A stretch of 15,522 bases of DNA, taken from contig NW_005178470.1 in the NCBI RefSeq assembly GCF_000341285.1, positions 126,001 to 141,522 on the forward strand, written 5' to 3'. The DNA comes from Galdieria sulphuraria (taxonomy: Eukaryota; Rhodophyta; Bangiophyceae; Galdieriales; Galdieriaceae). Within the stretch, counting starts at the first letter, position 1, and each line of letters opens with the position of its first letter. Shown in pieces: positions 1 to 9,473 of this stretch. A program made the position numbers and the translations under genes. Below the pieces are notes generated by a model. It was given only the letters and a program-made list of their open reading frames with translations. It was not told the origin of the DNA and searched no databases.

Positions 1-759
1 CAGAGGAAAATGATATTCACAAAATGCCAACCAATATAAGCTTTGAACAGGCTTGTGGTTTCCCAGTGGTTGGTCTTACTGCATATTGTGGACTGGTTAA
101 ATACGGCAAAATTCATCGAGGAGAGCGCGTTTTGATAGTAGGTGGAAGTGGTGGAGTGGGTTCACAAGCTGTTCCTATGGCAAAGTTATTGGGTGCTAGC
201 TTTGTTGGAGCAGTTTGTAGTGAAGCGAATATGTCTTTTGTAAAGAGTATTGGGGCAGATAAAGTGTACGATTATGAGTCTATTCATATCATTGATATAG
301 TAAGAGATTGCAAACCAGATATTCTATTGGATACGATTGGTATTGTAGGTGGTTGTTTATTGTTTGGGAAGATTGTAGCGCTAACCCTGTTTCATCAAGG
401 ATGAGTATTGGGACGTTGCTTGTCAATGTATGTCTACAAGGACGGGTCGTTTTGTTTGTACTATACCTCCTGGTGGGTCTTCTTATCAACATGCTTTGGA
501 TTGGAAGTCTGTTTTAAACGTTTCTCTTGCGGTTTCTAAGAGAAAGTTACAACACTGGATAGGGAGAGCTCCTGCTTATTCTATTATTATTACACTGGAG
601 CCAGCTCATTTACGTGAAATTAGTGAATGGATTGAACAGAACCAATTGAAAATTTCCATTGAACATGTCTACAATCTTGATCAAGTCGTACAGGCAATGG
701 AAAGGTTAGAAACCGGGAGAGTTGTAGGGAAACTTGTGTTGAAAGTGCAACAAGAATAA
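1..759 (+). CDS. Zinc-free MDR (quinone oxidoreductase / RTN4IP1-like) protein, 5' partial
   Basis: This is the C-terminal part of a medium-chain dehydrogenase/reductase, an NAD(P)H-dependent quinone or enone reductase type. The gene enters from the left edge, with its first full codon at position 3. Exon a runs to 344, a 55 nt phase-0 GT-AG intron spans 345-399, and exon b runs 400-759 with stop TAA at 757. The nucleotide-binding Rossmann loop is visible as GGSGGVGSQAV, preceded by LTAYCGL and followed by GADKVYDYES. The end reads LETGRVVGKLVLKV, the usual MDR C-terminus. No zinc-ligand pattern appears in the visible part, and the tail resembles mitochondrial RTN4IP1, although a generic zinc-free MDR is also possible. 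Without splicing the frame closes at 404, so it only looks like a frameshift. It converges on the galactokinase gene. Confidence 0.85.
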
Positions 760-984
760 AGGAGAGAGAGTCTATCCATTACTTCGATGAACCATGTTTT
801 TGTCACAAAGTTTATTATTTGCTCACAGCGAATCCAAGTCAGGTACAATCTTCCAACTAGGAATTATGAAATGAGCAATCCATTTTATTCTTGCCATGTG
901 AATGAAGAGATACGGGAGAAGAGTATGAAAGCCATATCTCTGTGTTCCATGGCGACTTGTAACATTTGAGTAGCTCCGTATTCT
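760..984. other. Convergent intergenic region (3' ends of two genes)
   Basis: These 225 bases separate the stop codons of the plus-strand MDR gene and the minus-strand galactokinase gene. They should hold both 3' UTRs and polyadenylation sites. A 60-codon open stretch on the plus strand (787-969) has no recognisable protein character, and I see no RNA gene. Confidence 0.6.
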
Positions 985-2337
985 TTACTGTAACTTTTTA
1001 TAGCCGGCACCTGAACCTGGACGTGTTACAAAGGCAGTTGCTGCTATTCCCGTATGCTTCTCATACTCTTTCTCAAACTTGATTGACTCTATCAGACATT
1101 CAATAAAGAAGAAAAATAAAACTTACCTTTTCCAACAAAGATGATAATGAACTTCTCTTTAATAAAGTAACGGTACAACCACCAAATCCACCACCAGTCA
1201 TTCGACTACCATATACACCAGGAACACTACTTGCAAGGTCCACCAATAAGTCCAGTTCCTTACAACTAACTTCATAGTCATTCTTCAGACTAAAGTGACT
1301 CTCATTCATCAGCTTGCCAGCCGTTTCATATTTATTCTTTCTCAGACATTCGGCTGCTTCAAGTGTCCGATCATTTTCTGAAATAACATGACGTGCACGT
1401 CGATAGGCAACTTCACTCATATTGTCCTTCACTTGATTCAATTGTTCCTAATCAAACTTAACATCATCCTCCTGATATACTTGTGTTGCTTTCACGTACC
1501 AGATTCGCATCTCTAAGACTAGTTATCTTCGAATCAAGTGATTGCAAAACAGTTAAAGCATCTTTGCATTGTTGCTTCCTCAGAGGGTATTCTGAACCAC
1601 TCAATTGATGTTTGATGTTGGAATTACAAACTAAAATACAAGTATCGGGATCTTTCACTTCAACTGGCTCAAAAGCAAGTGAGCGACAATCAATTAATAA
1701 AGCGCAATCTTGTATAGCACATTCGGATATTAGCTGGTCCATTATACCACAAGGCATATTTGCAAATTCGTGTTCAGCAGCCTGTCCAAATAGGGCCTTT
1801 TTAGAAGGTTCTAGATGATAATTTCCTATTGCCTCTATGAAAGTAGCAATAGCGACTTCGAGAGAAGCAGAACTACTAACTCCACCACCGACAGGAACCT
1901 CTGAAACTACGACAGCATCAAAGGCTGGAACTTCATAACCACTGCGCAAAAAATTGACAACTACTCCTTTGATATAGTTAGACCAGAGGGGATCTCCTGG
2001 TTTCAGATCTTTATTTGGTTTAAACGAAACCAATCCTTCAAAAGCCTCTGACGCAACGCGACAAGTGTCCTTTCCATTCCTGCTTCCCACTATGACTGTC
2101 TGCATCTCGAGTGCAAGTGGTAACACAAAACCATCATTGTAGTCGGTATGTTCTCCAATAAGGTTAACACGACCTGGTGCGTGTGCGATGATTTGGGGAT
2201 GTCCAGATTCAGGAAAAGTGCTTTTGAACAAAGAAAGTGCACGCTGTTCTACTTGTTCCAACGGTGTGGCTAATAAAGTTTTCAGATAAACTCACAACTG
2301 AAAAAAAATATATAAGCTCACTTGGTAATAGTTTCAT
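985..2337 (-). CDS. GALK: Galactokinase (GHMP kinase)
   Basis: It phosphorylates galactose to galactose-1-phosphate with ATP, the first committed step of the Leloir pathway, in the cytosol. The model is four exons, 2337-2322, 2269-1500, 1447-1127 and 1086-985, giving about 402 residues, the normal family length. Introns are 52, 52 and 40 nt. The galactokinase signature [15 protein letters not shown] lies near residue 38, the GHMP ATP loop reads [16 protein letters not shown], the catalytic-base region reads CGIMDQ, and the third motif reads [13 protein letters not shown]. The C-terminus [18 protein letters not shown] is typical. The start is the weakest point. The long frame opens with TTG at 2261 and has an in-frame stop upstream, so I chose ATG 2337 plus a 16 nt first exon joined in phase 1 by a 52 nt intron. 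Its ATG lies only 71 nt from the stop of the upstream gene. Confidence 0.92.
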
Positions 2338-2408
2338 GGTTTATCAAACTGTCTCTCCTTCCACCGACGGATTTTTTTCTCAATCCACCGATTCAATGAG
2401 TAACCTCC

Positions 2409-3598
2409 TTACGAATCGAAATCCAAACATTTCTTCAATAGACTTGGCATGTCAGGAATAGTCAACATGAGTGAACGCAATCTATCCACAACTATTCCAA
2501 AGAATTTCCTTTCAACACTGTTTAGAATGTGCACCTTTCTCATGTTACTAAAAGTTACCTTTTCGTGATAACAAGTTGCAACATGTTTGCAGCTCGTTGC
2601 ATTCCAAAAGTCAAATTAGAAAATTCCAATGAACTATTTTGTAGTTTGTATCTTCCCAAAGTATCTTCGAGAAAATCCAACACATAAGGAATCAACAGGT
2701 TCGCAAACCATGGATTGTGCTCTGCCACTTTTACACAAACAATAGGATTTTGCTCCAACCAGTCAATACTAGAAAAGATGGAAGACACATATACCTGAAC
2801 CTGTTGCTCCAACTGACTGTAAAAGTTAACATGTTGTTGTGTTTCAGAAATCGAAACAACATTGCCATTTTCGTCATTTGGACGTTTCTCATGAACAACT
2901 AACAATATGCTCAGAAAAAGATGCAAAAGTGAACCATCTTTCGCCACTTCCTTCCATTTCAGTTCCAGTAGCAAGTTACCATGTTTGTTAAAGTATTGTT
3001 GTTCTTGAACAACTATGGCTTCTCCGTATGCTAAACTCTGGTAGAAACCACTTACGGAATGAGAACAAATGATCGTGTCAGGTGGAGCAGAATTTCCAAA
3101 AAAAGAATGATACTCGACGTCACAATTCCTATTGCAACATAAGTGATCCACCAAACTCAAAAGATAAAAACAAGGGCTCGTGGAAAGTTCTCTCTGCATG
3201 GTCCAACAACAAGTTTCGTAAATACAACTCTTTGAAACATGTTCAGCTAAAACTTGTAAAAAGGAATCCTCTGTTTCTTCAAGATCTTCACTAACAGAAA
3301 ACATGGAATCCAAAAGTTGCTGTGCCACTGCAGGATTCTCCAAAAGACTCTCCCACAGCAAATTGCGACTATTACGAAACGCTACACTATCTACTCCAGC
3401 ATATTCTTGCCGTAGAATCTCATCGACAACTTGGGTTGGAATAGTTTCCAACTGTTTCTCAATAAGTTTAGCCCATTTGACAGCATTGCGAAGATCTTCA
3501 ACAGACCAACGAGTTAGACGCTTTGACTTTATCGTTTTCAACAGCTTTAGGAAATATACCACGCGTTCTCTTAGTTTTTGGTATGTTTCTTGATCCAT
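2409..3598 (-). CDS. Unrecognised helical protein, 379 residues
   Basis: I do not recognise this protein. Exon 1 (3598-2559) is unusually long for this window at 1040 nt. A 50 nt GT-AG intron (2558-2509, phase 2, with a branch-like CTAAAC) leads to exon 2 (2508-2409), which adds 33 residues and ends in CLDFDS. Ignoring the intron would give a false stop at 2555. The start is ATG 3598; the frame extends upstream only to a TTG codon at 3622. The protein looks almost entirely alpha-helical, with a basic N-terminal helix (KLRERVVYFLKLLKTIKSKR), a tryptophan-containing segment WSVEDLRNAVKWAKLIEKQL, several cysteines around residues 130-170, and amphipathic helices to the end. It has no signal peptide, membrane segment or catalytic motif that I can see. 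A helical scaffold or adaptor role would be a guess. Confidence 0.75.
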
Positions 3599-3725
3599 TT
3601 CCTTTTTGTAATTAAGTTTCAAAATTCCAATTGCAAAAAGATTGGAATGAAAACATTGAGCAAAAGGAAAAACAAAAAATTATTTATCTGTACAGTCGCA
3701 AATCTTACAAACTTCAAAAATTCCT

Positions 3726-5969
3726 TCAAGCTCGTGTACCTGGCATTAAAGAAGATGATTCTTCTGTCGATAGTTGTATATCATCTTGGTCATTTCTTCC
3801 TGTAGATGTCAACGACGCAGCTTCAGCTTCGTCTACATGTGCATAACGATTCCTTCGACGTCTATATAAAATGATGCCAACAACACTTAAAATGGCAAAT
3901 GCACCTACAATAGAGGCACCAACAACTATCCAAAGTCTATAACTAGAAAGAATGTCTAAAAACGAAGAAGAATGAGAAAGTTCTCCTTGTTCCTCATTCG
4001 TACGTGGAGTTGGACTCGTAGAAGCAAATGGTGATTGTGATGGCTGAGAAGCTTCCACATTATCCGTTCCTTTTTCAGGCTGTCTTGTTTCGTCCAATAC
4101 TTGCTTCACATCAGACCATCTTTTGGCTTTGGCAAACCCCAAACGCATCTGTTCTCTATCATAAACAGTATAGTAACGTTGCAAAAGAGTACCTCCTAAA
4201 ATCATATCATTTCCCATTCGTTCCAAATGTTGCATATAATGAATGCCCAAACAGCGATAGATTTCTATTTCGCCAGTCAAAAGATTGGGACTTTCAACTT
4301 TCAACATATAATCCTCAGGCTCCAAAATTAGAAGAACGTCATTTTTCAGATGAAATTCAATATTAGGCAGTTGTCGAATTTCACTGTCTTCTAACAAGGC
4401 ACAGTAGTCCTATTCGAAAGGCGAGATTTCAACCCAAGTTTTCCCAACTTCTCCTCCCACACTTACCGGATCAAACCAACTAAGGTCAGGGTCACCGTCT
4501 TCGCCACAAAGACCACTAACGTTGCAGTAGTGGGCTTGGAAGTAGCGCTTTAATGCCAAAAAGGAATCCAAACTTAATATAATTAGAGTAGTCCCACTGT
4601 CTACGACTGCTGTTTTGAAATGAGGAAGATCAACATTTGTACCAGAGACTGTAACTTCCTCACATTCCTTTGAATAAAAACTCAGGAATAAAATCAAGCT
4701 GATCATATCTGCACTTACCACTTCATAAAACTCTGGTTCATTCCTTGCAAGAATTTCCTTGAGTAGAAAAATTGAAAGAAACCAACGTTCACTTACGCGT
4801 TTATCAATGGAGAATACTCCAATGTCCCATCATAAAGTCGGTCATCACTCCCACCAAGAACCAAAACTCCATTTTCAAGGTCACTATGTATAGAGAATAT
4901 ATCTCTCTCTACAAGACCCTTTTGTACCATATCATCAAAAACAGGTGTCAAGCAAGTCGGATTACACGCAAGCAATGGAAATGCCAAACCAAACACGCCA
5001 TCAACTTCAGTTAATTCAAACGCTACGATAAACTCAGTCTCATAATCGAAATAACAAGTGACGATGTCTTACAAGGAGAATCCTTCAAAATCCCACCAAA
5101 ATAAGTTTTGAAAGTAATATTTGCAATAGTAACTGTTTCATGTATCACAGTTCCTTGAGCAAAAGCCCCGTCACCATAACGTAAGATAAAGCCACATTTC
5201 GAATTGTCTACTTGAGAACAGCAAGCTGCAGTGGAAGCAGAACAAGAACCGCAATATGAAGAATAACAAGTGTTTGCTCCACAAATATCAGAATCACAAG
5301 GTATTTTTTCACCACGCGTTGCGTTTGGACACTTGGAGAAGTCATATCGGCGATCGTGCTGCTTGCAATTGACACACTCAGATAGTGGCACTGCCATGGT
5401 TGAACTTCCTGTATCCACTTGGACGTGTATAATTTGTCCACAACCTACATCCAACTCAATATAATACATACCCACTAGATCTTTTAGTTTAGTTTCAACA
5501 ATTCGACTTGGGTAAAAAAATTCAAACCTGAGACAACTCCTCCCAAAATCTGTTGTTCTGGAAAACGAACTATATTCTTTTGACTCCAATTCTGCTTCCC
5601 ATTCAAACTGCTGACACTTTTTTCCATAAGATGACGCTTCGAAACGAGATTTTGTACTTTTCTCGGTTTATCGTACCCAAAATTCCAGGAAAGTCTGGAA
5701 GTAACATTTTCAAGTAGAATATCTTCCTGTTTCTGCAATCTTTCTACCAGTTTCGTGGCCCATTGACGACGTGAAAAGTCAAAAACGTTCGAAAGGTCCA
5801 TTCTTCCCGACTTTATAGGAACTATAGTCGGCGGGTGAGTGGAAGCTCCTAGTCGCTTATTATTCGAAACTCCGTTGACTACACTGTGCATAGTGGAGAC
5901 ATAGTTAATGTGAAATACTACAAATATCACAGTAGCGAACAAGATAATATTCCAACATGATAAAGACAT
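3726..5969 (-). CDS. Membrane-anchored pepsin-family (A1) aspartic protease
   Basis: Six exons (5969-5528, 5480-5073, 5022-4797, 4743-4719, 4667-4467, 4409-3726) encode about 661 residues. Order: N-terminal hydrophobic signal (residues 4-24), a roughly 120-residue prosegment with basic pairs, first catalytic motif VDTGSST (Asp170), an 11-cysteine insert, flap YGDG, a conserved GLAFPLLACNPTC segment, and second catalytic motif VDSGTT (Asp390). A Ser/Thr/Pro-rich stalk follows, then a membrane span (about 593-616) with RRRR on its cytosolic side and a 45-residue tail. It is thus a type I membrane protease with its active site in the secretory or vacuolar lumen. N-glycosylation sequons are present (NATR, NITF, NVSG). 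The start is ATG 5969; the frame also opens with a TTG 30 nt upstream. The prosegment suggests zymogen activation. Substrates are unknown. The soluble paralogue lies 171 bp upstream. Confidence 0.9.
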
Positions 5970-6140
5970 TCTCAACAAAAGCCCCAACAACAATAACAAT
6001 TGCAGTTGATAGTTTCGCCCGTTTCAAAAATGGGAAGCGCCATTCCACTCCTCCTTTGGCAGATTTTCTTGCAAGGCCAAGAAATGGAAAGGTTGAAGAT
6101 TGGTTTATTTCACAACACCAACTAAGTAGTTGGTATGCTG
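5970..6140. promoter_or_regulatory. Short spacer with the probable promoter of the anchored protease
   Basis: These 171 bases lie between the stop of the soluble protease and the ATG of the anchored one, both on the minus strand. They must hold the 3' end of one transcript and the promoter of the next. I see no clear TATA box. The open stretch on the plus strand across this spacer is an antisense artefact. Confidence 0.4.
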
Positions 6141-8026
6141 TTAGTCATTTACATCATTGGTAGATAAAGCAAAACCAATTCTGCTGTTTTGCCTATCAAA
6201 AATCGTGTAATACTTCCTCAAAACGGTGTCTCCTAATATCATATCTAAACCACTTATCTCTTTCAATCCTTGTAGCTTATTGATGGCCAAACAACGAACT
6301 GATTTTCCTCCATCTGTTGCCGTAGTCACTTGGGAAGATGAGTTTGAAGCCAATGCAAATGGACCAGTGGTCAAACTTTGTTGAACCTGAACCATATAGT
6401 CGGTCGCATTCAAACTCAAGACAACGTTGTTCTTTAGTTGCAAAGATATACTGGGCAAATTTTGTAGCTGTTGCTCGTCCAAAACTACACAAAAATTCTA
6501 CAATAAAAGAGCAATGACAAAACTGAGATGAAGAAGATAAATTGTGCTTACACTACTAAACCAAGTTGTATTGGAACCTGCTGATGGGCATAAACCAGGA
6601 ACGCTACAATAATGTGACTGGAAATAGGAACGCAAAAGTTCATAAGTCGCTTCATCAAATACTAATGTGGTCGTTCCACTGTCCACAGCAGCCATCATTC
6701 CATCCGTTTCATTCAACACTGTCCCATCTACAGACAAACCATTCGAAGCCTAACGTATAATAGGAATTTGAGTCACAGTCAACAGTATGAAAGTGAAAGA
6801 TAACTTGCCACTATGTAATAGGTATTGCTGCTCCTAAAAGCATACCACAAATTACTAACTTTAAGAGTAACATTCTATCAACTTACCTATTCTCCATAGG
6901 AACGTAATTCACAGGACCACTATAAAGAGAATGATCAATACCTCCCAATACCAGAGTTCCACTTGAAAGACTCAAAGAAATGGAAAAGATATCTGTAATA
7001 TTTTCTTGACTGACTAATTCATCGAAGAAAGGTGTAATGCAGGTTGGGTTACAAGCCAATCGAGAAAATGCCAAACCCAAGATTCCAAGTGCTTCACCTA
7101 CTTGGAAACCTAAAAACCAATATAACACTAAAGGGACTCGTAGAAGATTGGATTGTTACCTTTTGTATCGTTCACAATAGCACCAATACTGCATTTGGCC
7201 GCCATACCACTCAAAGATACATTGTCTTCAAAAAGTATTCCGCTTGCGCCTGAACCATCTCCATATTGTAAATTGAAAAAACATCCTGATTTGTCTCCTA
7301 AATTCAGACAACATGCCTGATTGGAGGAGCAGGAATTGGTTTGACAAAGTGAAGAACTGCAAGTATTCGACTGACACTGAGGAGAGGAACAGCTGATCAT
7401 CGTAGAGGACGAACTATTAAAGAATGGAATTCCATTAGTTCTTCCTTCAATATCTGACGAAATAACTGCCAAAGTAGAGCTACCCGTATCTATTAAAACA
7501 TAAACATCCTGTCCACCGACTGAAATATTTGTATAATAGCCTCCCACTTTGTCATGAAGCAATTTGAATGATTCGAATAATCTACAATAGAAGGTTATTC
7601 CATACCTGTGATTAGGCCTCCTTCAAGGTTGGCAGATGTTTCCGTAGCCTGTCGCCTTCTTTCCGATATACTTCTTCTGGATTGAGTTAGAGGGACCAGC
7701 CATTCACTATCGAGACCTTTCCCTTTCAGTGAAACCTTTTCTTCTGTTTGGGAATATGTCATTCTATCCACTCCTGCTATCGAGGGTTGTTGCAGTATGA
7801 TATTTCCTGTTCCTTTTGAATTCCATGGTCTTGATGATAGATCAAAAGCAACGTGCGCTGGCTGTAATATTCCTTGAAGTGATAATTTGCTAATTTTTGA
7901 TGACTGTGTGTTGTCTCTTATAGCTGCAACGGTATTCTGTTTGTTGATTTCTTGTTCAGCGGCTACACTACAAATGGTGATCAGTAGAAGAAGAAGAATG
8001 AGCGCAACAAGTTGCACGAAAGCCAT
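6141..8026 (-). CDS. Soluble, secreted or vacuolar pepsin-family (A1) aspartic protease
   Basis: Six exons (8026-7606, 7546-7160, 7109-6887, 6833-6809, 6749-6552, 6497-6141) encode about 536 residues. A clean signal peptide (MAFVQLVALILLLLLITICS) begins at ATG 8026; the TTG one codon earlier is not the start. The prosegment ends in a basic cluster, RRSISERRRQ, that looks like a processing site. Catalytic motifs are IDTGSST (Asp160) and VDSGTT (Asp375), with flap YGDG. An eight-cysteine insert sits between the first motif and the flap. Unlike its neighbour, the protein ends after the fold (DRQNSRIGFALSTNDVND), with no stalk, membrane span or tail. Many NxS/T sequons indicate a lumenal or extracellular enzyme. 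Intron positions and phases match the neighbour, so the pair arose by tandem duplication. Its fourth intron appears to have a GC donor. Confidence 0.9.
6750..6808 (-). other. Probable GC-AG intron (intron 4 of the soluble protease)
   Basis: After exon codons ...ATA GTG (ending at 6809) the intron begins GCAAGT and ends TTAG at 6750, 59 nt in all. GCAAGT is the classic compensated GC donor. Splicing here gives phase 0 and restores YYIV|ASNGLSVDG, matching YEV|ECEEVTVSG in the paralogue, whose donor at the same place is GTAAGT. An alternative donor GTGGCA three bases upstream would also keep the frame but fits the consensus poorly and shortens the microexon to 22 nt. Confidence 0.7.
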
Positions 8027-8459
8027 CAACTGTACAACTAGGAAAACTCGAGTATATCAAAAGACAACTGTTCCTCTAACTTGAGTTACTGTTATCTTTC
8101 GGTTGTTTCCTTTTACTTGGCGGCTCTCAAAAGAATGGCAAAACAGCAGTTGCTTTAACCACTATTAGTAAAGAAAAATTGCTGCTGTAACCAATTTTTC
8201 TTATATGCGAAACAGGTTGAATCGTCACGAACCGCTGTACCGCCTCTCCATTCTGGAAGTGCGTTTTTTTGGCTTTTCCTTTGCGCCCCTCCAACTCATG
8301 ATTTGGCCAATTGTGGTCATTCCTCTTTCAATTGCAATTTTTCTTCATCCGTTTCATTGAGAAGCAAACACGTTTCCCTACACAGCCAACTTTGAACTAG
8401 TTTTATTACAATGAGCAACAAACAAGACACAAATATGGACATATTTCATTCCATAAATA
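8027..8459. promoter_or_regulatory. Intergenic region upstream of the soluble protease
   Basis: These 433 bases lie between the MAPR gene stop (8460) and the protease ATG (8026), both minus strand. They should contain the MAPR 3' UTR and the protease promoter. The only clear structure is a perfect hairpin at 8171-8202. A GC-richer patch around 8225-8290 is flanked by AT-rich sequence. I see no coding frame or RNA gene. Confidence 0.5.
8171..8202. repeat. Perfect 11 bp inverted repeat with a 10 nt loop
   Basis: AAGAAAAATTG at 8171-8181 is the exact reverse complement of CAATTTTTCTT at 8192-8202, separated by CTGCTGTAAC. It lies about 145 bp upstream of the soluble protease ATG. It could be a cruciform, a dimeric regulator site or an RNA hairpin. 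The arms are AT-rich, so chance is possible. Confidence 0.6.
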
Positions 8460-9124
8460 TTATGCTGTCTTCTTGATATTCTCTATGTCTTCTAATTTCA
8501 AATGTCCTATATTCTCATATTTCTCCATAAACCGCAAGTACCACTGACTTAAACTATCCTTTTGACTTTCAGAAAGGTCATCCAAAGGCCCTTCAACGTC
8601 ATCAGGATCTGTCGATGTCTTTGCCAAACCACGACTGGCATTCTTCCCAGCAAGCTTGAGTACTTTCCAAGGTTACTTCTTTAACGTACCTTTCCAGCAA
8701 ACACATGATAAGGTCCTCCTGGTCCATAAAAGTCTCTACCGCGAGAAACATCAAATACTGTGGGCGTCTGATCAAAGGGACCCTGAACTGCAATGTATAT
8801 GGGTTTCCCGTTTTCCCCATCGTACGCACGTAGTTCCTTAAATTTCTTTTCGGTCATATGAATGTAAATAGAAACAAGTGCTTCTGACCTCCAACGTAAA
8901 CAGCTTGGGGGGTTTGCGTATTTTGTTTGAAACTGGAGGTCTTTGAATCGGTTTCTTACTTGGTTGGCTCGCTATGATCCCAAAGATACCCAATAAAAGC
9001 AGAGCACTTATAATAAAAATAAACCATTGAGAACTAGAAAGAATACAGAGTCAGTTGAAAGTTGCAGATTATGATAGAAAGACGAAAGGAACCTTGCCCA
9101 AGATGAAGGATTGAAAGCAGCCAT
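8460..9124 (-). CDS. Membrane-associated cytochrome b5-like haem protein (MAPR / Dap1 / PGRMC family)
   Basis: Four exons (9124-9093, 9033-8889, 8845-8690, 8642-8460) encode about 171 residues; introns are 59, 43 and 47 nt. A single N-terminal membrane span (residues 14-32, WFIFIISALLLLGIFGIIA) is followed by a basic, proline-rich linker and one cytochrome b5-like domain. Family landmarks are FTLEKFKELRAYDG, VFDVSRGRDFYGPGGPYHVFAG and NASRGLA. Tyr99 and Tyr105, plus Lys152-Tyr153, match the haem-contact residues of PGRMC1. Family members sit in the ER membrane, bind haem and support cytochrome P450 enzymes, notably in sterol synthesis; that role here is inferred. About six extra residues (PFDQTP) precede VFDV. 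An in-frame ATG at 9160 would add 12 residues; I chose 9124 for its better context (ATGG). Unspliced, it reads as unrelated short frames. Confidence 0.9.
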
Positions 9125-9473
9125 AGCCAAGTCCAATTGGAAATGGTTACAAAAAGGCATTTTTCAACATTCCTTTGAAATCCTTGAGCTATAACATCGA
9201 AACTTGTTGAAGTTGAGACATAACTAATCTAAAAACTCAAAAGGACTCTCATAGGCTATAATTGAAAAAGGAAGAATATAATGAAATCAAAGTAAAACCA
9301 CAAACCATGGTTGCATACCAAAATCAAAACTGCCACCAGGATAATATGGAAAGTATCTTTCAAAAGACGACAATATATGTCTTTTCGTAAGTTGACTAAA
9401 TGCTCTTTCGTTATAAAAAATACCCAAGTCTAAGATTCATTTCCATATAACAATATTAGTTGATCATATTCAT
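9125..9473. promoter_or_regulatory. Intergenic region upstream of the MAPR gene
   Basis: These 349 AT-rich bases lie between the aminotransferase stop (9474) and the MAPR ATG (9124). They should hold one 3' UTR and one promoter. A short open minus-strand stretch at 9305-9370 reads as a protein-like peptide but has no supported start or downstream exon. Nothing else is recognisable. Confidence 0.45.

Noticed and set aside
345-430. Apparent frameshift in the MDR oxidoreductase
   Set aside because: A 55 nt GT-AG intron restores the family sequence exactly (DTIGI joined to DEYWDVACQ), so the gene is intact.
787-969. Small plus-strand gene in the convergent spacer
   Set aside because: It has no protein-like features, lies between two 3' ends, and a 60-codon frame is unremarkable.
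2261-2261. TTG as galactokinase start
   Set aside because: Nuclear genes here start with ATG. An ATG at 2337 with a small first exon gives a consistent phase, and TTG starts in the other genes also proved spurious.
3303-3593. 96-residue plus-strand open frame
   Set aside because: It is antisense to the strongly coding first exon of the orphan helical protein and has no recognisable features.
8219-8245. tRNA-like GGTTCG on the minus strand near 8237
   Set aside because: No acceptor stem, anticodon arm or D arm could be formed around it.
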